64,000 bases of DNA, from NCBI GenBank assembly GCA_022829145.1, contig CM040744.1:868001-932000 (forward strand). Reading direction: 5' to 3'. This document shows positions 47,824-60,379 of the stretch, piece after piece (within the stretch, counting starts at the first letter, position 1; each line of letters starts with the position of its first letter). Origin of the DNA: Albula goreensis. Taxonomy: Eukaryota > Chordata > Actinopteri > Albuliformes > Albulidae. The notes beneath the pieces are model-generated. The model ran no database searches. It saw only the letters and a list, made by a program, of their open reading frames with translations, and was not told the DNA's origin. The translations under genes were made by a program, and so were the position numbers.

Positions 47824-50800
47824 AAAACGTGGTATATTTAAACAAAACACTGACATAATAAATAGCTATGTATAATAACATATAAAATACAATTGGTTAT
47901 GTTGAAATCAATTTCTTTTCACAAATTTATAATTATTTAGTATGGACTTACATTTTATCATTGAGGGGAAGGCCGGTCAAACTTGAGATTTTCAGATAAG
48001 ATATATTTTAAAAGAATACAGAGTCATTTTAACTCCTTTAGAATGGCTGGGTTTTTTTTATGTTCTCCAATGAGCATATTGGATAATCTGGTGTATTTTA
48101 TTCCATGCCAGATCCGAAAACCTGTTCTGTTCTGCCTTTTGCTTTGTAGTTATTCTTTTTGTAGTCGTTTTCATGTTGACTAGGGAATGGATGAAATTAA
48201 ATCTCTTCGCACCCCACTGCTGCGTTCAGCAAGGACGAAAGCAAATTCATTTAGCGGTGTATCAAGAGTTTGAGTTTGGAATGCGATGATCTAAAGCTGT
48301 TGCTAATGACAAAAGATCTCAAGAGGGCCAAAGTTTGGAAGAAACTTAAAGCTCAGAGCATGACCAAGCTGGGGGAAAAAAACGTAACGTTTTTATTTTC
48401 CTTCAAAAGTAAGTTTGATGTTCATTCTGTGATGGCCCGTTGGCTGGCATTAGGCAGTAGAAAAGTCTGCAGTGTTTTACATGGTTGCATCTACGTTATA
48501 ATGGGTTTGGCTGAGGCGTATTCAGTAGGTCGCCTCGAAGCTCAGGTTTAATGGTTGCTTCATTATTGATTGAGCGTGACTTGAATGTCATCTACAAACC
48601 TAGAAAAACCTAATGGACCAATTTACAGTTTCATTATTTGTCTTTCAGGGAAGTGAGGCAGGCTGTCCTTTGGTGACAAAATTGAAGATGTGATCACCTC
48701 CCCTGCACCCTCCCTGCCCCCCCCCCAAAGTAATAGCACGGATGACGGATGACATTCTAGCGCTCGCTAAGCTCTCCCTGCATCCGCTTTGGCTGTCCCA
48801 CCGCGTAGCGCAACTGGGTGTCACCCGCAGGTCTGTGACAGATGTCGCCACGGGAACGGCAGCGATGGATCAGCCCGGCTTTTTATCCGTCCAGACTCCT
48901 CCCCGCCCCCCTCCTTTTCCGTGAAGCAGCATTTTTCTTACCTGTTATAGACAAAACGGGTGTTTTTTTTTTTTTTTTTTTGCGAATGGGACCGCATGGC
49001 GAAAGGAAATCATTTACTTCTCCTTTCCTCCCTGCGGGTTCGAGACAGAGTAATGGCGATAAAGACGGTAAACAGCAGCGCTATTCCCTTTTCAGGCTGA
49101 GGGAGTGCGTTTGTGAAGTGGGGGTTGGGGGGTGGCTGTGAGTGCTACACCTGCCGCCAGGAGAGTAAATGTCAGATTGATTTGTGGAACTTCTCCGGGG
49201 GCCAGAAACGTGTTAATTAAAGATGCTCGCGCTGAATTGAGGCCTCAACCGTACGCTATTCAGATGTGTGAAACAGTTACCCTTTGCACTAAAAAAAATC
49301 ACTTTAGCTTACAATAGACCATATGCCCATGCTTACAAATGCGCCCCAGCAAGCACCAATCATTTTAAAGCAGTTATTTATGCACACCCGTTCCTTTTTC
49401 TCTACTCGTTCAGAGCCTCATTAGTCTGGACTCCAAGTGCTCGATCTCTAATTGAGCATCTGGAAAACATGTACGGTTTCTTCGGCATAGGCTAACTGCA
49501 ATCTGATTGGTTCCCTGAGGATTTTTGAGATTGGGGGGCAGTTAACCATCACCCCCCCAGCCCCCCCCACCACCACCACCTCCTCAACTCCATCCACATT
49601 GATTTTCCAACTCGCCACGAATACAGCAGTGGCGTAGATGGGTGATGGTAACCAACCTCTAATGTAGAGATTTGAAAACATGCTTCTGAGTCTGCCGGTG
49701 CAGAAGATTGCAGCATTGCTCGTCGTGTCCCTGCCTTAGGCTACTGAGATGCCTTTGTTTAAAAGAAAAAAAAAAACTATGCAGTTTTGAATCGAGATGT
49801 TCTTTCTTGCCTGCTGGGATATGGGAGAAGTAAGATGTGTCAAGCCTGCCATAGTGTAGTGTATGCAGTTTGTTCAACAGAGTGAAGTGTTTGAAGGAAA
49901 TGGGTTTACCCACTACATATGCCATTAAAAGTAGATAAAGGAAAGCATGTCGGGACATGAGACAGCATTGATCTGTTAGGCCTGGCCCACTGTTCGCAGT
50001 TGGTGATCAAAGTTTTATACATACGAAAAGCATGCTTATTTTCTGTTATGGAAAATGATTGAAAGAAATAGGTTTTATCAGAAGCATATGCTAGTTAAAA
50101 TACTGAAGCAGTTGTATGCATCGCTAATTGACAGTCACTTTTGGATTGTCGAAGACTTTTATTGCTAAAGAAAAAACACCTGGTTTTTCCACCAGCCTTC
50201 GGTTGACACAGCCATGGACGGATTTCCTACTCTGTCTCAGTTTTATAAATTATTAACTTACATTCCTGTCGCATTCTACAAGTAATGCTCATGAACAAGG
50301 GGATCATGTACTTTGAAAACATCAAACCCTACACCAGAATTCCCACATGTACGGTCCCTGTCACCCAGTGCCAAAACGTGAGCAAAACCAAGGCCTGAGA
50401 AAGTGATATCGGAAAATATTATTCCCAAAGATATCAGGTGAAAGTTGATATTACAGTCAACAAAAAAAAGTGCTTATGGATTATGACTTTTGGGGAACTA
50501 GATATAACAATAAGAAAAAATATAAGAAACAATACAAATATTTAGTCAAGTGAATGCTTGGCTTATTTGGTGTTGCCATGGTAATCGACTGGAAAGGATT
50601 TTTTTCAGAAAGTTTTACTATCTGACCATGAAACCAAGGAATGTTAATTGCCATGTTAGCAAAGCCATGCTAATTTTCATCCCGAAATGATGTCCTTGAA
50701 TTCTTGCCCTTCATCTGCATGCATTTGGACGGTGAATGTGTAAATATTTAGTCCTTACGACTTTTACCTGTTATCAGTGAATCGTGACGGTGTAAATATT

Positions 50801-51579
50801 CAGCTCAGATTGGCTGCAGTCGCTGTGTTTGAACTGGCCTCTCAGATGTAGCTGTTTTGCATTAGCACCCGTTGTTTCCTTTCCTCTTTCAAGACCGGAG
50901 AGCTTTGACTCAATTAGTGACTCACAACGTGATGCATTATTCAAAAACCAATTAGACATTTCTGTGGGCACACTGACAAGAGTCCAGTCACTGTAATTAT
51001 GCGACAACAATTTCAATATCAGCGGTGCTTATTTTTCGTTCTTTTTTATTTGATTTGCAGAACCATGCAGTCCTACATTTTTTTTCCTTAAGTCAAGTCA
51101 CCCACTGTTCTGCAAGAGCTCTACGATAATTGTAATTGATTCAGATTAATTGAAAGAATAAATTTAAGAACTAATTTAATGGTTCCCCTGCTGGCCAGTA
51201 TGACTTTAACATTTAAAAATATGAACCGTTTCTGTTGCCACTGTTGAGCTGACATTGGACCAGATTCATCTGGAATCGTTGCATTTGATACTTGTATGAG
51301 TGTGACACCGTGCTAATGCTAACTGTGGCCAACTGCCAGGCAGGGTGACCTGCGATTGACCTTCACTTCACCCAGAGAGGGAGGGATTCACACAAAGGAA
51401 TATGCATGGACCAATCAGAGGCCAGCTAACCAAACCTGTTTATTTCTAACAGCTACAGTATATTGAGCTAGAGATCCTGGCAAGGCAGAACAAACCAGGA
51501 CTGCATGCTGTTGAATTCCATGTTTTTTTAGCCCAGGGGTGCAATAAAGGTATACCGAAGAGGTGCAAAGCTGTTGTTT
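47824..51579. other. Intronic, no gene seen
   Basis: Contains a T run at about 48963-48982 and a C-rich run with CCA repeats at about 49551-49583. The stretch 48990-49260 is repeat-free with several CpG and a TTAATTAA site, so it is a candidate conserved noncoding element. No exon is recognised. Confidence 0.45.
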
Positions 51580-51779
51580 GTGTATGTGTGTATATGCATG
51601 TGTGTGTGTGCGTGCCTGCCTTTGTGTGTGTGTGTGCATGTGTGTATGCGTGTAGGTGTGTGTGTGTGCGTGCACGTGTGTGTGTATGTGCATGTGCGTG
51701 TGTGTATGCATGTATGTGTGTGTTTGTGTGTGCACGTGCACATGTGTGTGTATGCGTGTCTGTGTGTGTGTGTGTGAGT
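51580..51779. repeat. Degenerate (GT)n with GC/AT interruptions
   Basis: About 200 bases of GTGTGT mixed with GCATGT, GTATGC and GCACGT units. It gives open frames of Cys/Val or His/Thr in all phases, which are artefacts. Alternating purine-pyrimidine DNA of this kind is Z-DNA-prone. Confidence 0.9.
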
Positions 51780-53337
51780 ATATAAAGAGCAGTAATGCCC
51801 ATGGAGGCATCAGCAGAGCTGGCAAGCTTTTCCATAGGCCAGAATATTCCCTCTGATTGGTTGTTAAAGTTGTTTCCCAGAGAATATCAGAATCCATCAT
51901 ACTGCCCCATCAGAGAGGAAGATGAATAAAAAAATGTTCCCCTGTTCGATGTTGTTTTTGACCTTTTATTGTTGTCCATGTGATGTTTTACATGGTGTAA
52001 TTCGTACTGACTCTGGTCCTTTAGCAGTGGCCTTTTGGGGTGATTCAGACTTTTCGTTAAAATGTCAGTGACCTAAAAAATCCTTGAATGGTAAAATCGA
52101 GACTAAATGACTATCAGGTATCCTATTTATCTGTGTTTATTTGCATACCTGTGGAAGATCACGGTAAAATGGAACCAAAAAGCGCTACCATGTCCTACCA
52201 GGGCAGGACTAATTACAGCCAACCATTCCAAACTTTTTGATTGGTTGAAACAAAGTCATTGCTTGAACTCTCACTGTAGCCCCACCCATTTTTGGTGTCA
52301 TGCTCCCTAATTTATCATTTGTAGCCAATAATCCAGTGTGTAATTTCACAAAAATGAGAACATAAAAATGCACTGCGATGTAAGTGGGTGGTCCGCAGTT
52401 GTGTGTCATTGTAAATTGCTTTGGATGTTGTGTATGATGAGATGCTGTACAAACAAATACTAATACAGTTATACAGTAGTAATAGTAAATATTTATCATT
52501 TTAGTCAGAGTTATTGCGATAGACTGCTCTAGAGTGTAGCTTCCTGATGTTTGCTCTGTTCGTACTTCCCTCTCCATTTATCTTTTGCATGAAGAATTGC
52601 GAGCAAAATTTCAGTTTTAAAAATGTTAAGTTTAGCAGAGCTTCTCTCCCCCCCCCCAAAAAAAAATCAACAGATCCACCTGTTGCCATGGCGACCATGT
52701 TGCGGGGCTCACCGCGCCAATGGTGGCGGAGATCAGGGTGATGTCGTGAGGACTGAATATCCAAGGGGCGGGTTTGGCGGTGGGGGGGGGGGGGCAGGAC
52801 TCAACAGTCTCCCACGTCTCTCCCCCCCCAAAAAAAACTGCCTCTCTTGACACACAGAACAGTAATTGCCTGCAACCCTCCACACCCCTCTTTTAGAGGA
52901 CCTCCTCAGACAGGCAGCCAGTGTCAAGGGGAGGCCAGACTAATGATGGGGATACACAGGCCGATCAACCAGGAAATGAGAAAGGGGCATGCCAGTGTAA
53001 CAACACCGCGCGTAGTCATATATCAACTGAAGTTTGTTTTAAAAGAGCATTTAACCTCTCTCTGAGGCGTGGGGAGAAGAGCGGCATCATAAAATCCAGC
53101 GCTTTGTTCCGCGTTATCGATAGGCTGAAAGACAGACCTGCACGGTCAATGCTATTTACATCGCATGAATTTATTTAACGTCCTGAATGTCCCAGGGAAT
53201 AAAGCTGTTTTTAAAGGACCTTTACTCTCTCAGAATAAACTCCGCGTTCATAAAGTTCCCAAGCACATGAAGTGTTTGATTATGCAAATATTTACCATCA
53301 GTGCTCCTAGGATCCTGATGATTTCAGCTGAGTTGAG
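51780..53337. other. Intronic, mostly unremarkable
   Basis: At about 52405-52465, TGTAAATTGCTTTGGATG then GATGCTGTACAAACAAA resembles a truncated L2/Rex-type LINE tail. Two C-run/A-run composites (about 52649-52668 and 52823-52840) flank a 13-G run at about 52781-52793. No exon is recognised. Confidence 0.4.
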
Positions 53338-53537
53338 CAGACACACACACTCACGCTCTCTTCACACACTGCCACTTGCGCACACACACGCAGACACACA
53401 CACATATTTATATGGATCAACAAATAAATACTCGCCCCCACAATCCTTCCACACAATCCCCAACCGCCCCTCCTCTCACACACAGGGGCATATGGGTAAT
53501 GTATGATGAAGGAGATGAGGAAGAGGAATCATTTTTC

Positions 53538-53572
<35 letters not shown>

Positions 53573-53740
53573 CCGTGTGTGTGTGTGTGTGTGTGTGTGA
53601 ATTTGCAAGTCTGTGTGAGCGTGGGTGTGTGCATTGTGTGTGGGTGTATTTGATCTGTGCGTGTATTTATATGTGTGTGCATGTGATGGGTACTGTTGTG
53701 TGTGTTTGTGTGCATGTAAAGGGTGTGTTTGGCTGTCTAC
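53338..53740. repeat. CA-rich, (TC)n(GT)n low-complexity region
   Basis: CACACA clusters at 53341-53404, pure (CT)n at about 53542-53569, then (GT)n at about 53576-53599 and GT-rich DNA to about 53730. The frames are repeat translations. Confidence 0.9.
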
Positions 53741-54900
53741 CAATTTGCATGTATATAAGAAGCTTGTAAATCCTATCTACTACTAGTTTTTTCAGCTTTA
53801 TCTCTAGGCAGATACAATAGTATGGGATGACAAACACGCAGTCAAAGGATTTCTCTCAGATTCTAGGAACAACAACCAGCGAACAGGTGACCGTGCACTG
53901 GCCTCAGGCATTTGAGTCCGTTTCCCACGACTACAGCAGTCTTCGGTTCAATTAGGTCACCTGACAGAGCCCCGGCCATTAGCGTCCCAACGTGCGATGA
54001 TGAGCAACGTTCCACCAAAGGGCTGATTCCATGGGGTTGCCATGGAGATGTTTACCAGCCTACATGTGCCTGGCACATTAAAGGTAGAGTCTCATTATCC
54101 GCTGGTGGGGGGGGGCCAAGTGTCTCCCATGGAGACGGGAGTCATGGCCCTTCTGCCAGTCGAGCTACCTTTCAACCAACCCATGGGGACCTCTCAAAAC
54201 ACCCCAAACAAAGAACAGGCCCCCCAAGGGTGACGGGCATCCCAGATCAAACATGGAGGCCCCTGAGGCAGAACTGCAGTCTCATGTACGCCCATGGCAG
54301 GGCTTGCCCGTCCCCCGAGGACGAGCCAGGAGCAGAACTGCGCTGTGCTTTGCGTCTACATTACCCCCGCTTGTCACACTGTTAACCGCTGTCTCCATTG
54401 TGGCACTGTAGTGCTGAGAGTTTTATATGTTCTGAAGGCCGGACTCCAAACCAAAGAGCTATTAGATTCCACAGCCAATAAAATCCACCCTCAGATGTCA
54501 GAAGACCAATCAGACAGACCATGCCAAAAGATAAATAACTGTTTTCTAGAAAGTCTATCTGAGATTGAGTGTATGGTTTTGAGACTGCTAACATGTATAT
54601 CCCTGTCCTAACCTGTAGCACGATGCTAAACATAGAGCTGTAAAAATCTCAAACAGCATAATGCTTTAATTATATATGTTATAATTATACCAATTACATA
54701 ACATTACAGTAAATCCACCTCTATGCTAATCTGAACCCATTGCAGCAGGCCAGACATAGTACTAGCTCTATAGTAATCGTAATGTGTAGGCCCATGCTAA
54801 CCGTGCTAATTCCTTAAACTGTGGAGCTATCCAAATGTACCCACATAGTGCACAGGGTTTGGAGAAGCAGAGATGAGAAATCGTTTCTTGCTGGTCCCTG
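53741..54900. other. Intronic, no gene seen
   Basis: Several CCATGG-containing segments at 54020-54190, a G run at 54107-54115, and otherwise plain sequence. The 157-residue plus frame at 53912-54385 has no similarity that I recognise and no splice context. Confidence 0.45.
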
Positions 54901-54929
54901 TGTGTCTGTGTATGTGAGTGTGTACGTGT

Positions 54930-54991
<62 letters not shown>

Positions 54992-55003
54992 GAGAGAGAG
55001 GGG
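54901..55003. repeat. (GT)n followed by (GA)n
   Basis: GT-rich DNA becomes pure (GT)n at about 54933-54986 and then (GA)n at 54989-55001. Confidence 0.95.
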
Positions 55004-55175
55004 ATGGGTGGGGGTCTCAGCATGTTTCCCCGTATGCAGTCTGTCGCAGTTAAACCTGCGCTAATCTGATCTGCGGTCCCCAGAGGTGGCAGCTGAGAAG
55101 GCCAAGGTGGGGTTTCACAGGCCGGGGTCAGAAAGGGCTTATCCTGGCCTTTCATGGAGCAGCCAGGAGCCTTCC

Positions 55176-55486
55176 GCTACTGCTAATGCTCCATCTGGAG
55201 GGCGTCCTCTGCTACTGCTAACGTTTCACTACTGCTAATGCTCAATCTCGAGGATACCTGCGCTATTGCTAATGCTCCATCTGGAGGGTAACCTGTGCTA
55301 CTGCTAACACTACATCTGGAGGGTAACATGTGCTCCTGCTAACGCTGAATCTGGAGGGTAACCTGCGCTACTGCTAACGCTACAACTGGAGGATAACCTG
55401 TGCTACTGTTAATGCTACATCTTGAGGATAACCTGCGCTACTGCTAACGCTACATCTTGAGGATAACCTGCGCTACTGCTAACTAC
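55176..55486. repeat. 35-bp minisatellite, about 10 copies
   Basis: The unit is GCTACTGCTAACGCTACATC then TGGAGGGTAACCTGC. Unit starts are at 55176, 55211, about 55230 (short unit), 55262, 55297, 55332, 55367, 55402, 55437 and 55472. The spacing is exactly 35 for most. The last two units are nearly identical while the first three are diverged, so growth was toward the right. Confidence 0.95.
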
Positions 55487-55997
55487 AGCTACAGCCAGCA
55501 AAGAAATCAGCACATGTTACCCTTGAATGATAAATTAAATTGTATTTCTTGTACCTCCCACTTGAATTTGAATTATTCAAATTTTAGCTTTTAATTACAG
55601 CCCTCCTGTCCACTCCCCCTGTCCAGCTTTTTAGAATCTTGTTCCACACAATGGGTTTGTTCTGTAATTTTTATTTGAAATTTGATTTGACATTCTTTTT
55701 GGACAGGGAATTTTTTGTAATGAATGACTACATTAATTCAATGTGAAGTCTCCAATTTCATTTCAAAATGAGGAACAGGGATAGAAATTAATGAGAAAAA
55801 ATTCTGCCAGACTTGAGTGATATATTGCTTCAATCTCAGTTCATCTTTGCAAGCGTTATATCTTTTCGATGGTTTTTTTTCTGTGCCAAAAATAAGAAGA
55901 AAACCTGTCTACAATAATACATTTTCCATGCTTGGAAATCACAACAGGTAGTGACTGTTCATGTCCCTCTCATACTTCTGCAGGGAGATGTATTATG

Positions 55998-56829
55998 ACA
56001 AGGGTGACCAACCCGAATCTTGAGGAGGCGCAGGGTGTGGGTGGTTTTGCATTCACCTGAAAGCCAAATCATTCAGGCCCATAAAACCAGGGGGGTGAAC
56101 TAGATGTACAATCAACTGTACTACTAGATCAATTAATCTCTAAATAAAAACAAAAAGCAGTGCATCTCACAGCTCTCTAGGACCCGGGTTAGTGACTCTT
56201 GAGGGGTGGAGTGATCGGACTGAGATGAAAGGCAGGTAGAAAGACAGAAAGAAGTAGGAGCGCCTGTTGAAGAAGCACATGGTGCAAGTTCAACACCAGT
56301 TAAACCTGCAGACATTGTGGCCCTCCAGGACTGGAGTTAAACCTGCAGACACTGCGGCCCTCCAGGACTGGAGTTAAACCTGCAGACACTGCGGCCCTCC
56401 AGGACTGGAGTTAAACCTGCAGACACTCCAGGACTGGGCCCTCCAGGACTGGAGTTAAACCTGCAGACACTGCGGCCCTCCAGGACTGGAGTTAAACCTG
56501 CAGACACTGCGGCCCTCCAGGACTGGAGTTAAACCTGCAGACACTGCGGCCCTCCAGGACTGGAGTTAAACCTGCATTCAGACACTGTGGCTGCGGCCCT
56601 CCAGGACTGGAGTTAAACCTGCAGACACTGCGGCCTCCAGGACTGGAGTTAAACCTGCAGACACTGTGGCCCTCCAGGACTGGAGTTAAACCCTCCAGGA
56701 CTGGAGCTAAACCTGCAGACACTGCGGCCCTCCAGGACTGGAGTTAAACCTGCAGATACTGCAGCCCTCCAGGACTGGAGTTAAACCAGCCCACACTGTG
56801 ACCCTGCAGGACTGTAGCTTGACACCCCT
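55998..56829. mobile_element. MITE-like element with long diverged inverted ends, containing a minisatellite
   Basis: The left end starts AGGGTGACCAACCCGAATCT and continues to GGTGTGGGTGGTTTT. The complement of the right end starts AGGGGTGTCAAGCTACAGTC and continues to AGTGTGGGCTGGTTTA. The two align over about 48 bases with many matches. The CCAGTCCTGGAGGGCC-type motif is common in fish non-autonomous DNA elements as I recall. The interior lacks coding capacity and its right half is taken up by a 37-bp tandem array. Confidence 0.55.
56293..56799. repeat. 37-bp minisatellite, about 13 copies
   Basis: The unit is GGCCCTCCAGGACTGGAGTT then AAACCTGCAGACACTGC. The first two phase points (AAACCTGCAG at 56302 and 56339) are 37 apart. 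Several units are rearranged, with partial duplications of CTCCAGGACTGG around 56428 and 56690, and an insertion near 56578. The unit derives from the subterminal part of the surrounding MITE. Confidence 0.95.
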
Positions 56830-57512
56830 GCCTCACTGCAATAGCATGCTGAATTTTGATGATTAAATAACACATTTGTAGGTAATGCAGTGTTCGTCTC
56901 TTCTTCTCCACCACCAGTCACAGACAGCTGGTACTTCAATGCCCTGATAATTGCATCTTCGCAAAGGAAATAAAGGCAAGCTCTCTTCTGAAATCGTAGC
57001 ACAGATCCTGGCTTGTAAGCACCCTGTGGCTGTGCCCAACATATTTTCTGGGATACAGCACTATATTCAGAACATTGCATGTCTGATAATTGTAATGTTT
57101 TAATGTTTTATATGGTAAAAAATGTTTTATTTGCAAGGTAATATGTTTGCAGAATATGGATAGTCACCACATGTTGTTTTCTTCTGGCAGGTTCCAGCAG
57201 GAAAAACGAGCTCTTTATCAGATTGGAGCCAGAGTACTGCTGGGTTTTAGGAATGCAAAATAATGCACTGTGAATCGATTTATGAGTGTGCTTCCCTTCC
57301 CCGCAAATTGACTTATTCCATGGGGAAATTCACAGGCAGGAGGTTTTTTCGTGCGCTGTCTTGTCTTACCCCTCCCCCCAATATATAGGTTTTATTCGCA
57401 TTACCAAATACTTAGAGAAGGGGCCAGATGTGGACTTTTGCAGTGTCATGTTAAGTGCTGTCAGGAGCGAAAATTGAGGAAGGTGGCCGAGTTGGTGAGA
57501 ATTCGCCCTCTA

Positions 57513-57526
57513 GTGGTGCTGAGAGG
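57513..57526 (-). promoter_or_regulatory. CTCF-like motif
   Basis: The minus strand reads CCACTAGAGGGCGA, matching 13 of 14 positions of the CTCF core CCASYAGRKGGCRS. CTCF organises chromatin loops and insulation; binding here is untested. Confidence 0.45.
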
Positions 57527-58079
57527 AAGCGCAGCTCATTAACGGCTGACTACAAAACTGTCGGGGTGCAAAGGCGGCGACTCAGAGGTCGCTGCGCCTT
57601 GAGAAGATCTCCCTGGCTTAACCTAATCGGTCACGATGCTTTCACCTCGCCTCTTGTTCCAAGCGGTGATATTTCAGCAGAGTGTCATCAGGTGATGTAG
57701 GCGTCAATGCCTGAAGCGAAATCCATTGTTCCATTTTAATGTAAGCGTGACCAAAATAATAATAATAAAAAAAACCTTCTGAAATTATAGACAGGGATCT
57801 ATTTTCTCCTGTACTCCTCTATGCAGACTACGCAGAGGGAATGCATGTTAAAACACCTAATGTAAGGATATATTTAGGATATATTTCAACGTGTCAGTCT
57901 TCATTTGAAGTCTCATCATTGATGCAACACACTGAAATAACCCGATTTAATTGTGCTGGGGGAAGAGACTTGATGAGATCGCAAACGGTAACCGCAGAGA
58001 ATAATTTAAATTTTGAGATTGAAAACTGTTTGGCTCAAGATCATTGGTTTTAATTGGAGGGGTGAACTGTATCAGAGGA

Positions 58080-58093
58080 GCGCCATCTAGTGT
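58080..58093 (-). promoter_or_regulatory. CTCF-like motif
   Basis: The minus strand reads ACACTAGATGGCGC, matching 13 of 14 positions of CCASYAGRKGGCRS. It lies about 570 bases from the motif at 57513 and has the same orientation. Confidence 0.45.
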
Positions 58094-58982
58094 TGAGTTG
58101 GTGATGGTGCATGTTATTTTTGCAAATTGGGCATAATGTACTTATTTGCAGTACTTGCAGCCTTTATCAGCGTATTTGAAATTGCAATTAGATAAACTTA
58201 AGCACAACAAATGTAACGGCTTCCTTTATCAAGTTTATTGTTCAATAGAAATTTTATACAAGAGTTAACATACTGAAAATATGTGGCCAGTATGTTTTAA
58301 TTTAAAACACTTACAGTAATATTAATTCATAAAACTGTACATAATCAAAAATCACCAGGATGTAGATACAGATTATGGATATCTTAACAAATATCTTGCT
58401 AATCAAGAGAGGAATGTTATAAAATACACTCCGGCCTTCATGGCCAGAGATAGCAATGTTCAATTTTGTCTTCTATGGGCCTTCCTGAGTTTTGTTCTCT
58501 GTCTTTGATTTAAAGTCATGAGAGAATCTGGTTGGCTGGCAGATGTGTCCGAGCCTGGAAATCCAATCTGCTGTCGGGAGATGAAGCAAATTGCTTACCC
58601 TGACCTCTCGGCCACATACATTCCTGTCCGTCCGGGAGAATGATTCGCCCCACTTCTGCATTCGTACATAACGGTAGAAATGGTAGCCTATAGACACTGT
58701 GCCGTCAAGGTTGTTCAGAGTGGTTTGTAATGACTTCTGAAAACTCTGGAATGAACTGCAGATTTCATTCATGTCTTGTGCCCTGGTTGTGAATATCTTC
58801 CCCTCTGTTCGGAGACTACTTTCATGAACAGAGCAATTTTAGAATGAATGCTTTCATGCTGATGTTTTTGGCAGTATCCTCCACATTCAGTGCAAAGCCA
58901 TTTTTAAAATGTGTTTATGTATGACGATTGAGTTGCTTAGGGAAGTAAACATGGCACATTGTTTATGAAGACCTACAACTGT

Positions 58983-59055
58983 GCTGGGATTCAAAGCCAC
59001 GACACGTAGGTGCGGTTTCCCCACCCTAACCATTGCACCATGTTGCCTCGAGGAT
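58983..59055 (-). mobile_element. tRNA-derived SINE head
   Basis: On the minus strand, CATGGTGCAATGGTTAGGG (A box) is followed about 40 bases later by GGCTTTGAATCCCAGC (B box; 58983-58998 on the plus strand). This is a good tRNA-like internal promoter. The body and tail beyond are not recognisable. Confidence 0.6.
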
Positions 59056-60028
59056 AACACACCTGTCGCGCTGAGAGGAAAATGATGTCATAGAGGGTAA
59101 TAATTCAGTTCTGGTCAGCAACAGGAGAGCGCCCTCCCCATTGGTTGAAAAAAAAAGTCAAAGGTTTTTTTTTTTTTAAGAGGTGAGGTAAGTATTAGTA
59201 TCAGGTAACAATAATAAATAGTTTCTTAGAAAGATTATGAGTTTATAAATTGTGGATATATATCATAAATAGAGTGTTTCACTGCATAAATTATAGCAAC
59301 AGCACAAAGAAATTGAACAGCAATGGAAAACATAGTGACAACCATCAAAGACAAACCAAACCCCCAGTTTGTTCATTCTTTCTATTCTTTTTTTGTTACC
59401 AGCTTTGTTTCTGTCTCAACAGCAAGCATTTCTTGATATAGGCAGCCTTTTAAAAGCACATGACAATATTACATTTCCCCCGGACATTTCAAACACAGAA
59501 AAGGTGATACTAACATTTGAACCCTGTTTTGAACACATGTACATACGGTTTCATGTGAGAGCAGCTCATAGTTAAACAGCTCAGAAGATTGTGCGAGCAA
59601 AGGTGAGAGGGTCAGGAAATGGCACTTAAAATGTTACATTCATGATGGGTAGTGTTTTACGTTTTCGATAAATGGGGCAATTTAAGAGCATTTTGCCGGA
59701 AGTGATCTCAGTACAGCTAGTTTGTGTACCCATTACCCCACCCCTGTGAGTTTGTGTGCCTGTTTACCTCTTACGTCACTGTGATGCCGTAAGAGCATTC
59801 GATTTTTATACGTTGCCATGAGTGTCCCCAGTGTTGCTCCTCTGCTCCTTTTATCCCTCTGGGGTGAGCGTCGTTCCTTTGGATGTGTCCCATTTGATAT
59901 TCTCTCTTAAACTGAGAGGGCAGAGAGACCCCCCATCCCCCATCCACCCAAAAAGATGATTATTTTTCGTATTTCTTACTGCTATGTAGCAATGTGATAG
60001 TAAGAGCTTGTATCTAAGCTATTAGCAA
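59056..60028. other. Intronic, no gene seen
   Basis: Contains A and T runs at 59149-59180 and otherwise plain AT-rich sequence. The short frame at 59250-59575 has no similarity. Confidence 0.45.
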
Positions 60029-60260
60029 TGTAGTATAATGTATAGGGAGCTGGACTTTACAACACTTTTATAAAGAATAGGGTGTAAGATGTATAATTAT
60101 CTCTGGATAAGGGCTTCTACTTTGAGTTAATAAGTTAATAAAAAATTATAGGAACACGGATTGGACTCCCAGCTAGGGCACTGCCGTTGGGCTGTTGCGC
60201 ATATTAGCTGGTTAACCTGAATTTGTTCAGCAAATAGCCATCATGTGTAAATAGGTTATA
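60029..60260 (+). mobile_element. Rearranged SINE with conserved-tail motif
   Basis: A head-like stretch AATGTATAGGGAGCTGGACT (60037-60056) is followed by TCTCTGGATAAGGGCTTCT (60100-60118), which is normally the 3' tail of the common fish tRNA SINE with an LINE-related end. Then comes CGGATTGGACTCCC (B-box-like, 60157-60170) with AGCTAGGGCACTGCCGTTGG and TTAACCTGAATT, the normal body. The parts are out of order, as if two copies merged or one inserted into another. Confidence 0.6.
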
Positions 60261-60379
60261 ATTAATATATGAACTACCGGTATGTAAGGTGCCCCGGATA
60301 CAGGCGTGCAGTAGGCTAATAAATAATGTGTTAATGAACAGTGTAACTCGATTATACCGCAGGATGTTAACTGAAGCAG

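Larger units (their letters stand above)
56830..58974. other. Intronic, no gene seen
   Basis: No exon or transposon recognised. Holds two CTCF-like motifs, annotated separately. Confidence 0.45.

Noticed and set aside
47544-47825. 93-codon minus-strand frame
   Set aside because: It lies within a tRNA-derived SINE.
51415-51900. 161-codon His/Thr-rich minus-strand frame
   Set aside because: Direct translation of the degenerate GT repeat; frames of similar length exist in all phases.
53912-54385. 157-codon plus-strand frame with reasonable composition
   Set aside because: No similarity, no paired splice sites and no conserved motif; a chance frame in GC-richer DNA is more likely.
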